Shown one piece after another: positions 52,070-60,812 of a stretch of DNA of 64,000 bases. The translations under genes and the position numbers were made by a program. The notes below the pieces were generated by a model. The model was not told the DNA's origin, ran no database searches, and worked only from the letters and a program-made list of their open reading frames with translations. How positions within the stretch are numbered: the stretch's first letter is position 1; each line of letters begins with the position of its first letter. Source of the stretch: Candidatus Aminicenantota bacterium (lineage in GTDB: Bacteria > Acidobacteriota > Aminicenantia > Aminicenantales > Saccharicenantaceae); NCBI GenBank assembly GCA_017999365.1, contig JAGNLW010000004.1, positions 62,001 through 126,000 on the forward strand. Direction: 5' to 3'.

Positions 52070-52099
52070 ATTATAGCATATTCATCAGTCTAGCATATT
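52070..52099 (-). promoter_or_regulatory. Copper operon promoter with a 9-bp direct repeat
   Basis: On the minus strand TATAAT occupies 52075-52070. Plus-strand TAGCATATT occurs at 52074-52082 and again at 52091-52099 (17-base period), covering the region just upstream of the -10 and the place where a -35 should be. No consensus -35 is present, consistent with activator or repressor control, possibly copper-responsive. Confidence 0.45.
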
Positions 52100-52133
52100 T
52101 CCTACTGTTATACTAGTGTATCCGGCCGCAGGG

Positions 52134-52162
52134 TTGCGCCGGCCGACCGTTTGTGCTACTTT
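52134..52162 (+). promoter_or_regulatory. Predicted yebC-ruv operon promoter
   Basis: TTGCGC (52134-52139), 17-base spacer, TACTTT (52157-52162) with an extended -10 TGC before it. AAGGAG at 52181-52186 precedes the yebC ATG at 52193. Confidence 0.45.
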
Positions 52163-52192
52163 AGGGGGGCTCGAAACCTCAAGGAGACGACC

Positions 52193-52948
52193 ATGTCCGG
52201 ACATTCCAAGTGGGCCTCGATCAAGCATAAAAAAGCCGCGACCGACGCCAAGAAGGGCAAGATCTTCACCCGCCTCATCCGCGAGATCAGCATGGCGGCC
52301 CGGGCCGGCGGCGGCGACCCCGACAAGAACGCCGCCCTGCGCAAGGCCATCAACGACGCCAAAGCGGCCAACATGCCGGCCGACAACGTCAAGCGGGCCA
52401 TCATGAAGGGCACCGGCCAGCTCGAGGGCGCCACCTACGAGGAAGTGTCCTACGAGGGCTACGGCCCCGGCGGCGTGGCCGTCTTCATGCAGGCCGTCAC
52501 CGACAACAAGAACCGGACCGTGTCCGAGATCCGCCACATCTTCCAGAAGTGCGGCGGCCAGATGAGCGAGAAGGGCTCGGTGGCCTGGATGTTCAAGCGC
52601 ATGGGCTACATCGACGTCGAGAAGGCCAAGGCCTCCGAGGACATCCTCATGGACATCGCCCTGACGGCCGGGGCCGACGACCTCAAGGACGAGGGCACCC
52701 TGTTCGAGGTCACGACCTCGCCCGAGAAGTTCGAGGCCGTGCTCGAGGCCATCAAGAAGGCCGAGATCGAGATCGCCGCCTCCGAGGTCGGGTTCCTGCC
52801 CCAGAACTACGTCAAGGTCGAGGGCAAGGAGGCCCAGCAGGTGCTCCGCCTCGTCGAGGAGCTCGAGGACCACGACGACGTCCAGTCCGTCTCCTCCAAC
52901 TTCGACATCTCCGAAGAGGAGATCGCCGCCTTCTCGCAGGCCGGGTGA
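52193..52948 (+). CDS. yebC: YebC/PmpR family protein (TACO1 type)
   Basis: This 251-residue cytosolic protein has the invariant N-terminus MSGHSKWASIKHKKAATDAK and the middle GYGPGGVAVFMQAVTDNKNRT, followed by SEKGSVAWMF. YebC proteins act as transcription regulators or, as shown for some members, help ribosomes through polyproline stretches. It heads a yebC-ruvC-ruvA-ruvB-queA cluster with a 16-base gap to ruvC, a common bacterial arrangement. An upstream in-frame ATG at 52151 overlaps the promoter and is not used. Confidence 0.95.
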   Translation: MSGHSKWASIKHKKAATDAKKGKIFTRLIREISMAARAGGGDPDKNAALRKAINDAKAANMPADNVKRAIMKGTGQLEGATYEEVSYEGYGPGGVAVFMQAVTDNKNRTVSEIRHIFQKCGGQMSEKGSVAWMFKRMGYIDVEKAKASEDILMDIALTAGADDLKDEGTLFEVTTSPEKFEAVLEAIKKAEIEIAASEVGFLPQNYVKVEGKEAQQVLRLVEELEDHDDVQSVSSNFDISEEEIAAFSQAG

Positions 52949-52964
52949 CGCCCCGGCGGCATCC

Positions 52965-53468
52965 ATGCGGGTCCTCGGGATCGATCCCAGCCTCCGGTCG
53001 ACGGGCTTCGGGATCGTGGACGAGGACGGCGGCCGCCTCGTCCCCGTCGCCTTCGGCGTCATCGCCCCGACCGCCAAGCACCCTCTGCCCCTGAAGCTGG
53101 CCGAGATCAAATCCGAGATCGAGGGTCTCATCCGGACCTACGCCCCGGCCGAGGCGGCCATCGAGAACGCCTTCTACGCCCAGAACATGAAGACGGCCCT
53201 CCTGCTCGGGCAGGTCCGCGGGGCGGTCCTGGTCGCCGTGGCCGAGACCGGCTGCGCCCTGGCCGAGTACTCGGCCCTGGAGATCAAGAAGGCCGTCACC
53301 GGCTACGGACAGGCCGACAAGGACCAGGTGCTGACCATGGTCCGCTCCCTCCTCGGCCTGGCCGACGACGACGTCCCCCTCGACGCCTCCGACGCCCTGG
53401 CCGCGGCCATCTGCCACCTCAACGCCCGACAGTATCGAGCCAAGATCGACAGCGAGGACGCGACATGA
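52965..53468 (+). CDS. ruvC: Holliday junction resolvase RuvC
   Basis: This 167-residue endonuclease cuts Holliday junctions symmetrically. The four acidic catalytic residues are visible: Asp7 in GIDPSLRSTGFGIV, Glu in AAIENAFYAQN (about 66), and the two Asp of DASDALAAAICH (about 139 and 142). The stop overlaps the ruvA start (ATGA), coupling resolvase and branch-migration proteins. The length equals the family norm. Confidence 0.96.
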   Translation: MRVLGIDPSLRSTGFGIVDEDGGRLVPVAFGVIAPTAKHPLPLKLAEIKSEIEGLIRTYAPAEAAIENAFYAQNMKTALLLGQVRGAVLVAVAETGCALAEYSALEIKKAVTGYGQADKDQVLTMVRSLLGLADDDVPLDASDALAAAICHLNARQYRAKIDSEDAT

Positions 53469-54052
53469 TCGCCTATCTCAAGGGCACGCTCATCCACAAG
53501 ACCCCCGGCCACGTCATCGTCGAGACGGGCGGCGTCGGCTTCGCCGCGGCCATCCCCGTCTCGTCCTTCGTCCGCCTCGGCGAGGTCGGCGGCACGGTCG
53601 AGCTCCTCGTCCACACCCACGTCACGGACGACGCCATCGCCCTGTTCGGCTTCCTGGCCCAGGACGAGAAGGACATGTTCCTCAAGCTCATCGGCATCTC
53701 CGGCATCGGGCCCAAGCTGGCCATGAACGTCCTGTCGGGCATCGCCCCCGACGACCTGGCCGACGCCGTCCGGGCCAGCGACGTGGCCCGCATCTCCCTC
53801 GTCCCCGGCATCGGCAAGAAGACGGCCCTGCGCATCACCATGGAGCTCCAGGACAAGCTCGAGAAGAAGGAGAAGCTCCTGGCCGCGAAGGGCTCGCCGG
53901 AGAAGGAGGACCTCCTCTCGGCCCTCCAGAACATGGGTTTCCGGCGCAAGGAGGCCGAGCGGGCCGTCGACCAGACGCTGGCCGCGAACAAGCCGGGGGC
54001 CGAGTTCGAGAAGCTCCTCCGCGACTGCTTGAAGCGCCTGGCCAAGATCTGA
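53465..54052 (+). CDS. ruvA: Holliday junction DNA helicase subunit RuvA
   Basis: This 195-residue protein forms a tetramer that holds the four-way junction and loads RuvB. Domain I is an OB fold (residues 1-62), domain II has two helix-hairpin-helix motifs (ISGIGPKLAMNVLSG and VPGIGKKTALRITMEL), and domain III (about 145-195) is the flexible RuvB-binding helix bundle with ALQNMGFRRKEAERAV. It starts inside the ruvC stop. Confidence 0.96.
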   Translation: MIAYLKGTLIHKTPGHVIVETGGVGFAAAIPVSSFVRLGEVGGTVELLVHTHVTDDAIALFGFLAQDEKDMFLKLIGISGIGPKLAMNVLSGIAPDDLADAVRASDVARISLVPGIGKKTALRITMELQDKLEKKEKLLAAKGSPEKEDLLSALQNMGFRRKEAERAVDQTLAANKPGAEFEKLLRDCLKRLAKI

Positions 54053-54072
54053 GAGGCGGCGACGGCCCGTCC

Positions 54073-54101
54073 TTGCGGCGCTGCCGCTCTTGAATTAGAA
54101 T
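54073..54101 (+). promoter_or_regulatory. Internal promoter before ruvB
   Basis: TTGCGG (54073-54078), 17 bases, TAGAAT (54096-54101), 17 bases before the ruvB ATG, in the only sizeable gap (66 bases) of the ruv cluster. CGGAG lies between. Confidence 0.45.
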
Positions 54102-54118
54102 AGCCCGGAGCGACACCG

Positions 54119-55171
54119 ATGCCCGCCATCCTCAGCCCCATCCGCACCCGCGAGGACGTCCTGTTCGAGGACAGCCTGCGGCCGCGCTCGTTCGACGAGT
54201 TCGTCGGGCAGGACAAGGTCAAGGCCAACCTCAAGGTCTTCATCGAGGCGGCCAAGAAGCGCGGCGAGCAGCTCGACCACGTCCTCCTCTACGGCCCGCC
54301 CGGCCTCGGCAAGACCAGCCTGGCCTACCTCATCGCCAAGGAGATGGGCGTCGGTATCAAGCCCACGGCCGGGCCGGTCATCGAGCGGACCGGGGACCTG
54401 TCGGCCATCCTGACCAACATGCAGGCCAAGGAGACCCTGTTCATCGACGAGATCCACCGCCTGCAGCCCTCGGTCGAGGAGATCCTCTACTCGGCCATGG
54501 AGGACTTCAGCCTCGACATCGTCATCGGCCAGGGGCCGGGGGCCCGCAGCCACAAGCTCAAGATCAAGAAGTTCACCCTCATCGGGGCCACGACCCGGGC
54601 CGGCCGCATCACCGCCCCCCTGCGCGGCCGCTTCGGCATCATCCACCGCCTCGACTACTACCGGGACGAGGACCTCAAAAAGGTCATCCGGCGCTCGGCC
54701 GGCATCCTCAAGGTCAAGGTCGACGACGCCGGGGCCGGCGAGATCGCCCTGCGCTCGCGGGGCACGCCGCGCGTCGCCAACCGGCTCCTGCGGCGGGTCC
54801 GCGACTACGCCGACGTCAAGGGCGGCGGGGTCATCACCGCCAAGGAGGCCCAGCGGGCCCTCGACCTCATGGAGGTCGACGCCCTGGGCCTCGACGACGT
54901 CGACCGCAAGATCCTCTCGACCATCGTCGAGAACTTCGGCGGCGGGCCGGTCGGGATCGGCACCATCGCCGCGGCCATCGACGAGGAGAAGGACACCATC
55001 GAGAGCATCTACGAGCCCTTCCTCATGCGCATCGGCTTCCTCGACCGGACCATCCGCGGCCGCGTCGTCACGCCCCGGGCCTACGCCCACCTGGGCTACG
55101 AGTTCAGGGAGCCCGGCGCGCGCGGCCGGGCCGCCCGCCCGGCCGGGCAGAAGAAGCTGTTCAAGGACTGA
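54119..55171 (+). CDS. ruvB: Holliday junction branch-migration ATPase RuvB
   Basis: This 350-residue AAA+ motor drives branch migration with RuvA. It shows [21 protein letters not shown], Walker [16 protein letters not shown], Walker [15 protein letters not shown], sensor [18 protein letters not shown] with the arginine finger, and a C-terminal winged helix ([17 protein letters not shown], ending [14 protein letters not shown]). The Arg/Ala-rich tail of ~20 residues is extra. It is followed 17 bases later by queA. Confidence 0.97.
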   Translation: MPAILSPIRTREDVLFEDSLRPRSFDEFVGQDKVKANLKVFIEAAKKRGEQLDHVLLYGPPGLGKTSLAYLIAKEMGVGIKPTAGPVIERTGDLSAILTNMQAKETLFIDEIHRLQPSVEEILYSAMEDFSLDIVIGQGPGARSHKLKIKKFTLIGATTRAGRITAPLRGRFGIIHRLDYYRDEDLKKVIRRSAGILKVKVDDAGAGEIALRSRGTPRVANRLLRRVRDYADVKGGGVITAKEAQRALDLMEVDALGLDDVDRKILSTIVENFGGGPVGIGTIAAAIDEEKDTIESIYEPFLMRIGFLDRTIRGRVVTPRAYAHLGYEFREPGARGRAARPAGQKKLFKD

Positions 55172-55188
55172 GGCCCCCGCCGACTGCC

Positions 55189-56241
55189 ATGCCTCCCGGC
55201 CCTCCCCTCCGCGTCGCCGACTACGATTACGACCTGCCGCCCGAGCTCATCGCCCAGCGGCCCCTCCCCCACCGAGACGACTCGCGCCTGATGATCGTCG
55301 ACCGCCGGACAGGCGCGCTCCGCCACGGCCGCTTCCGCGAGTTCTCGGGCCTGATGGCCGCCGGCGACGTCCTCGTTCTCAACGACACCCGGGTCCTGCC
55401 GGCCCGGCTCTGGGGAACGAGCGGCGAAGCGAAGATCGAGTTCCTGTTCGTGCGGGAAACGGCCGCGCCGGGGACGTGGGAGGTCCTCTGCCGCCCGGCG
55501 AAAAGGGTCCGGCCCGGCGACGTCGTGCGCTTCCCCGGCGGGGTCACGGCGCGGGCGGCCGGAGCGGCCGGGGAAGGCCGGCGCCTGCTCGACTTCGGCG
55601 CGACGGACGTCCGGGCCCTGCTCCGGAAGCACGGCTACGCTCCCCTGCCTCCCTACATCAAGAGGCCCCGCGAGGACGAGAGCGCCCGGCCCGGCGACAT
55701 CGACCGCTACCAGACGGTCTTCGCCAGGAAGGAGGGCGCCATCGCAGCTCCGACGGCCGGCCTGCATTTCACCAAGGGCGTCCTGCGCGCCCTCGGCGAC
55801 CGGGGCGTCGAGGTCCGGCGGGTCACCCTCGATGTCGGCCTGGCCACCTTCCAGCCCGTCCGGGCCGAGCTCGTCGCCGACCACCGGATGCTCGAGGAGA
55901 CCTATGACGTCGCCCCGGCCGTCGCCAAGGCCGTCAACGCCGCCAAGGCCGATGGCCGCCCGGTCACGGCCGTCGGCACGACCGTGGTCCGGACGCTCGA
56001 GAGCGCCTGGCGGGACGGAGCCGTCCGAGCCGGCCGCGGAGCCACCTCGCTCTTCATCACCCCGGGCTACGCGTTCCATGCCGTCGACCGGCTGTTGACG
56101 AACTTCCACCTGCCGCAGTCGACTCTGCTGATGCTCGTCTCGGCCTTCGCCGGCTACGATCTGACGAGGGCGGCCTACCGGGAGGCGGTCAGGGAGCGCT
56201 ACCGCTTCTTCTCCTACGGCGACGCCATGCTGATCCTCTAG
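55189..56241 (+). CDS. queA: S-adenosylmethionine:tRNA ribosyltransferase-isomerase
   Basis: This 350-residue enzyme builds epoxyqueuosine on tRNA by transferring the ribosyl part of SAM. It shows the family start VADYDYDLPPELIAQRPLPHRDDSRLM, VLNDTRVLPARL, GLHFTKGVL, TLDVGLATFQPV and NFHLPQSTLLMLVSAFAGYD. It is the last gene of the yebC-ruvCAB-queA cluster. tgt, the next queuosine gene, is not in the window. It is convergent with the secreted glycosidase gene only 4 bases away. Confidence 0.96.
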   Translation: MPPGPPLRVADYDYDLPPELIAQRPLPHRDDSRLMIVDRRTGALRHGRFREFSGLMAAGDVLVLNDTRVLPARLWGTSGEAKIEFLFVRETAAPGTWEVLCRPAKRVRPGDVVRFPGGVTARAAGAAGEGRRLLDFGATDVRALLRKHGYAPLPPYIKRPREDESARPGDIDRYQTVFARKEGAIAAPTAGLHFTKGVLRALGDRGVEVRRVTLDVGLATFQPVRAELVADHRMLEETYDVAPAVAKAVNAAKADGRPVTAVGTTVVRTLESAWRDGAVRAGRGATSLFITPGYAFHAVDRLLTNFHLPQSTLLMLVSAFAGYDLTRAAYREAVRERYRFFSYGDAMLIL

Positions 56242-56245
56242 GCCC

Positions 56246-58600
56246 TTATCTCCCGACCGGTTCGACCCGTCCCGCGACCCGCACGATCCCCTTGATGACC
56301 GCGCCGTCGCCTTCGAGCTTGGCGTCGACGGCGACCGTGTGCGTCCCCTCCCGCAGGAGGGGCAGGCCCTTCCCGACGTCGACCGCCCCGGTCTTACGCC
56401 CTTTGTCGTCGTAGAGGAGGATGCGGTCCGAGCCGTCCCAGACGAGCGAGGCGCCGGCGGAGAGGACGTTCGGCACGGCGACCCGGAAGAAGCGGTCGAC
56501 CTCGAGCGTGATGTCCCTGGCCTCCGCGCCCTCGCCCGCGACGAGGAGCTGAAGATGGAGCGGCCGGGCCTCGGACCCGGTGGCGAAGCGCCACTCGGAG
56601 CCGGCCGGCTCGCCCGGCTGGAGGACCTTGCGGCGGTGCTCGAAGCGGAACTTGTCGACGCTCCGCAGGACCCATCTCCCCTGCCCGGCCTTCTCCAGCC
56701 GGAAGTCGCGCTCGGGGTCCTTGAGCCGGGACCTCTGCTCGTCGCTGAAGGCCCCGCTCGCCTTGGCCTCCTCCCAGGTCCGGACGGCCTCGACGATGGC
56801 GTCGGTGGCCGGGTTCTGGCGCAGCGAGGCGAGCTCGGCCACGAAGGCGTAGCCGGCGTCGAAACCGGCCGCCCGGGCCAGCATCCACTCGATGTCCTCG
56901 AGCCGGGTGTCCGGGGTCATCAGGAACCAGCCCAGCATGTGCGGCATGTAGTTGCGCTCGTAGAGGGCTTGGTTGTCGATGCGGTAGCCGGATTGGCTCT
57001 CCCGGAAGCTCGCGTACCACGGCTCGCCCCAGTTGATGTAGCTGTTGAAGTGCCAGTAGTAGTGGCCGATGTTGCTCGAGCCGTTGACGACGGGGTGGCC
57101 GACCCGGCCGAGGAAGGCCTCGACGAAGTGGACGTGGCCGAAGTCGCCCCGGCCGAGGTAGCAGGTCCCCTCGTGGCCGTCGAAGTCCATCTGGGACGCC
57201 CCGGTCTCCGCGAAGAAACCGGCCAGGTTGGCGATGAGCTCCTCCTGCATGGGCCAGTCCGGGAAGAAGGTCTTGTAGGGATGGTCCATGAGCTTGCGGA
57301 CCTCGACGCCCGCGGCGTGGGCCGCGGCCGGGGTCCCGAAGGCGCCGCGGACGCAGTCGGTCAGGGTGTAGGGGCCCGTCCCGGTCACCTCCCGGTAGCG
57401 GACGATCTCCGTCCCGATGAGCGCGCTCTGGAGCGTCGAGGCCTGCCGGAAGAGGTCTTCGCGGTCGACGACGATCTCGGTCGCCGCGGCGTCGATCGCC
57501 CGCCCCAGGGTCGCGGCGCCCGCGCCCATCAGCCCGCGGTTGGCGCCCGTGGTCACGAAGGGATCGTTCGTGGTGATGAAGTTGGTCAGCGTGTGCGCGC
57601 CGACGCGGAGGCCGCGGGCCCGGGCCTTGTCGACGCAGGCCTTGAAGCCGGCCCGGCCGTTCGGGAAGAGGTCCTTCCGGAGGTCGAAGTGCCCCCAGGT
57701 CTCGAAGGGGCCGCTGTGATAGACGGCCGGGAACCCCAGCCGCAGGGCGTACTCGAGCAGGGCGTCGAAGCCGTCCTCGCCGAACTCGGCGATGAGGTAG
57801 GGCCGGCCGGGGGCCTTGGACGTCTTGACCCATTCCCCGTCGATCGTCGGGTGCGGCAGGCCCTCGGCCCGCTCGATCTCGCCGATGAGCGGCAGGGCCC
57901 GGTCGGGAGTTGCGCCGAACAGGGCCAGGGCGCTCCCTTCCAACTTGAAGCCGGGCAGTGCCCTGACCGGCACGTCCGCGAACTGCCCCCAGACGGGGAT
58001 GACCCGGTCCCGGGCCTGATTGACGGTGAAAGCCTGGAGGCTCGAGCCGTAGGCTTCTTTTGTCGCCGTCGTCCGGCCGCCCGTGGTCCCCTCGGCGTTG
58101 ACGAGCTTCCCGCCGCAGGTCTTGGTGTTGAGGGTTTGTATGCCGACGGCGTGATCGGCGTCGCGCACGACGCCGACGACTTCGCCGACCGTGTCCCCGA
58201 TGGTCGTGGGGATGGGCCCCCAGAGCACGGCGTCGATCCGCTCCGGCCGGACGGCTCTGACCAGCTCGAACCTGAGGTAGCCCGATTTCCGGGAGGCCCT
58301 GACCGTCAGGGCGATGCCGCCGTCGAAAGTGAACGTCCACAGGTCCTTGGCCGGTTTTAAGGAGACGGGGGCGAGCTCGGCGCCGCCGGCCTCCCGGACC
58401 CGGACGAGATATCCGGGGACGCCTTCGGGGAGGTATTCCCGGCCGGTCCGGGGATCGGCCAACCGGGCGATGGCCCCGCGGCCGTCGATCTCCAGGCGCA
58501 ATCCGGCGCTCTCGAGGACCGTCTGGGCCGCCGCCCGTGACGCTCCGACCAACCCCAGGCCCAGGACCAGGATCACAACGGCTTTCACGCGCGTGCCCAT
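56246..58600 (-). CDS. Secreted putative glycoside hydrolase, family not recognised
   Basis: This 784-residue protein has a signal peptide (MGTRVKAVVILVLGLGLVGASRAAA), an N-terminal beta-rich domain (about residues 30-240), and a likely TIM barrel (about 270-620) with LGFPAVYHSGPFETWGHFDL, GLRVGAHTLTNFITTNDP and SQMDFDGHEGTCYLGRGDFG. The conserved acidic and His residues on strand ends suggest carbohydrate binding. A C-terminal beta-sandwich (about 640-784) includes ASLVWDGSDRILLYDDKG. I cannot assign a GH family. AAAGGAG precedes ATG 58600. Confidence 0.75.
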   Translation of the reverse strand: MGTRVKAVVILVLGLGLVGASRAAAQTVLESAGLRLEIDGRGAIARLADPRTGREYLPEGVPGYLVRVREAGGAELAPVSLKPAKDLWTFTFDGGIALTVRASRKSGYLRFELVRAVRPERIDAVLWGPIPTTIGDTVGEVVGVVRDADHAVGIQTLNTKTCGGKLVNAEGTTGGRTTATKEAYGSSLQAFTVNQARDRVIPVWGQFADVPVRALPGFKLEGSALALFGATPDRALPLIGEIERAEGLPHPTIDGEWVKTSKAPGRPYLIAEFGEDGFDALLEYALRLGFPAVYHSGPFETWGHFDLRKDLFPNGRAGFKACVDKARARGLRVGAHTLTNFITTNDPFVTTGANRGLMGAGAATLGRAIDAAATEIVVDREDLFRQASTLQSALIGTEIVRYREVTGTGPYTLTDCVRGAFGTPAAAHAAGVEVRKLMDHPYKTFFPDWPMQEELIANLAGFFAETGASQMDFDGHEGTCYLGRGDFGHVHFVEAFLGRVGHPVVNGSSNIGHYYWHFNSYINWGEPWYASFRESQSGYRIDNQALYERNYMPHMLGWFLMTPDTRLEDIEWMLARAAGFDAGYAFVAELASLRQNPATDAIVEAVRTWEEAKASGAFSDEQRSRLKDPERDFRLEKAGQGRWVLRSVDKFRFEHRRKVLQPGEPAGSEWRFATGSEARPLHLQLLVAGEGAEARDITLEVDRFFRVAVPNVLSAGASLVWDGSDRILLYDDKGRKTGAVDVGKGLPLLREGTHTVAVDAKLEGDGAVIKGIVRVAGRVEPVGR

Positions 58601-58670
58601 GACCCGACTCCTTTCGCGCCTCCGCGGCGGGCCCCATCTTAGCACAGGCGGCCCATCGGAAATCCCGTCT

Positions 58671-58700
58671 TTGACAACTTTTTCCCGCCTGCATTATCAT
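58671..58700 (+). promoter_or_regulatory. Promoter of the M20-racemase-ligase cassette
   Basis: TTGACA (58671-58676), 18-base spacer, TATCAT (58695-58700), 15 bases before the ATG at 58716. The leader would be very short (~9 bases) and no clear ribosome-binding site is visible. Confidence 0.55.
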
Positions 58701-58715
58701 AGGTGCCGGATCGTT

Positions 58716-59882
58716 ATGGACATCAAGGACCGGATCGCCGCCGCCGTCGAGGAGCGCCGCGCCGCCATCCTCGGCCTCAGCCGCCGCATCCACGCCGAGC
58801 CCGAGCTGGCCTTCGAGGAGCACGCCACCTCGCGCCTTCTCCGGGCGACGCTCGCGGCCGAGGGCTTCGCCGTCACGGAGAACCTGTCCTCCTATCCGAC
58901 GGCCTTCCGGGCCGTCCGCTCCGGCGCGGACGGCGGGCCGCGCGTGACCTTCACGGCCGAGATGGACGCCCTGCCCGGATTGGGGCACGCCTGCGGGCAC
59001 AACATCATCGGCGCGGCCGGCGTCTACGCCGCCGTCGTCCTCGGCGCCGTCCTCCCTCCCGGAACGCCCGGCACGGTCGAGGTCGTCGGCACGCCGGCCG
59101 AGGAAAAAGGGAGCGGCAAGGTCCGCCTCGTCCGGGACGGCGTCTTCGCCGGCTCGGACGCCGTCCTCCAGATCCATCCCCACGCGCTCGACTCCGTCAT
59201 CTGCCAGGCCATGGCCCGGCGGACCTTCGTCGTCGAGTTCTTCGGCCGCAAGGCCCACGCCGCGGCCGCGCCCGGGGCCGGGGCCAACGCCCTCGACGCC
59301 CTGGTCGACTTCTATCACGCGGCCGTCCTGCCGCGGACGAAGCTCCCGCCGGGGACGCTCTTCCACGGCATCATCGAGGCCGGCGGCGAGGCGCCCAACA
59401 TCGTCCCCGACTACGCCCGGGGCCGGTTCTCCCTGCGGGCCGACGCCATGGCCAAGCTCGACAGCCTGGCCGAGCACGCCTCCTGCCTGGCCCGGGACGC
59501 CGCGGCGGCCGCCGGCTGCCGGGTCGAGATCACCGAACCGGGACCCGGCGTCACGACCTTCAAGCGCAACGCCGTTCTGGAGGACCTCTTCGCCGGGTTG
59601 TTCGAGGAGCGCGGCCGGCTCGGGCCCCGCCGGTTCCGGGACGCCTACGGCTCGACCGACCTGGCCAACGTCTCCTGGGCCGTGCCCACCATCGAGCCGA
59701 TGGTCAAGGCCGCCGACGCGCCCATCCATACCGAGGAGTTCGCCCGGGCCGCGGCCGGCGAGGGCGGCGAACGGGCCCTCCTCGACGGCGTCTACTTCCT
59801 GGCCCGGGCCGGCTACCGCCTGCTCACCGAGCCCGCTCTCCTCGACGAGGTCCGCCGGGACTTCCAGACAGCCGCCGAATGA
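58716..59882 (+). CDS. M20-family amidohydrolase/aminoacylase
   Basis: This 388-residue metal-dependent enzyme cleaves N-acyl or dipeptide bonds (the M20D group includes AbgB-like and aminoacylase-type enzymes). It shows RRIHAEPELAFEEHATSRLL, the metal site FTAEMDALPGLGHACGHNIIG, GTPAEEKGSGKV with the catalytic Glu pair, IHPHALDS, and the dimerisation lid around FFGRKAHAAAAPGAGANALDA. It is cytosolic, with no signal peptide. It heads a three-gene operon with an Asp/Glu racemase and an ATP-grasp ligase. The racemase start overlaps its stop (ATGA). Confidence 0.9.
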   Translation: MDIKDRIAAAVEERRAAILGLSRRIHAEPELAFEEHATSRLLRATLAAEGFAVTENLSSYPTAFRAVRSGADGGPRVTFTAEMDALPGLGHACGHNIIGAAGVYAAVVLGAVLPPGTPGTVEVVGTPAEEKGSGKVRLVRDGVFAGSDAVLQIHPHALDSVICQAMARRTFVVEFFGRKAHAAAAPGAGANALDALVDFYHAAVLPRTKLPPGTLFHGIIEAGGEAPNIVPDYARGRFSLRADAMAKLDSLAEHASCLARDAAAAAGCRVEITEPGPGVTTFKRNAVLEDLFAGLFEERGRLGPRRFRDAYGSTDLANVSWAVPTIEPMVKAADAPIHTEEFARAAAGEGGERALLDGVYFLARAGYRLLTEPALLDEVRRDFQTAAE

Positions 59883-60802
59883 CGACCCTGCTCGACGTCA
59901 TCGGCCCCGACCGCGACGGGCGCGTCGTCCTGACCGACTCCGGCCTCGGCGGCCTGTCCATCTGCGCCGGGCTCGAACGGCGGCTGCGGACGGCGGGCGG
60001 CGGGCGGCGGTTCGATCTCGTCTACGTCAACGCCTGGCCCGACGAGGGCCGCGGCTACAACGACCTCCCCGGCGACGCCGCACGGGCGGCCGTGTTCGAC
60101 CGGGCCCTGGCGGCCATGGCCCGCTACCGGCCCGATCTCGTCGTCATAGCCTGCAACACCCTGTCGGTCGTCTACGAAAAGACGGACTTTGCCCGCTCCC
60201 CCGTCGCGCCCGTGACCGGCATCGTCGACGCCGGCGTCGAGCTCTTCGCCGAGGCCCTTTCCGGGGACCCGGCGGCGACGCTCGTCCTCTTCGGGACCAG
60301 GACGACGGTCGCGTCGGGCGAGCACGTCCGCCGGCTGGCCGCCCGGGGCATCGACCCCCGGCGCGTCCGGGCGGTCGCCTGCCACGGCTTGGCCGCGGCC
60401 ATCGACAGGGACCCCGACGCCGACGCCCTGCCCGGCCTCGTCGAGGCCTGCGTCGCCCGCGCCCTCGAAGCGGGGCCGGCCGGCCCCGCGCCTCTCGCCG
60501 GTCTGGCCTGCACCCACTACGGCTACGTCGCCGCCGAGTTCGGCCGGGCCTTCGAGCGCCTGGCCGGAGCCCCCCCTGTCCGGATCCTCGACCCGAACGA
60601 GCGGCTCGTCGCGGGGCTGACGGCCGGACTGGACGACGACGCGTTCGCCGGAGCGATCCCTTCTGCCGTCACGGTCGAGGTCGTCTCCAAGGTCGCCTTG
60701 GCCGAAAGCCAGCGGCGGGCCGTGGCCCGCCGGCTCGAGCCCGTCTCGCCGGCGACGGCCCGGGCCCTGCTCGACTACACCCATATCCCCACGCTGTTCT
60801 GA
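59879..60802 (+). CDS. Aspartate/glutamate racemase family protein
   Basis: This 307-residue cofactor-independent racemase resembles glutamate racemase. It has LTDSGLGGLSICAGL (like DSGVGGLSV in MurI), the first catalytic Cys in VVIACNTLSVVYE, and the second in GLACTHYGYV. Both cysteines are present, so it should be active. ACNT replaces the more usual ANNT, which argues against housekeeping MurI and leaves the substrate (Glu, Asp or another) open. It is embedded in an operon with an M20 hydrolase and a ligase. Confidence 0.87.
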   Translation: MTTLLDVIGPDRDGRVVLTDSGLGGLSICAGLERRLRTAGGGRRFDLVYVNAWPDEGRGYNDLPGDAARAAVFDRALAAMARYRPDLVVIACNTLSVVYEKTDFARSPVAPVTGIVDAGVELFAEALSGDPAATLVLFGTRTTVASGEHVRRLAARGIDPRRVRAVACHGLAAAIDRDPDADALPGLVEACVARALEAGPAGPAPLAGLACTHYGYVAAEFGRAFERLAGAPPVRILDPNERLVAGLTAGLDDDAFAGAIPSAVTVEVVSKVALAESQRRAVARRLEPVSPATARALLDYTHIPTLF

Positions 60803-60812
60803 GGAGACGTTC

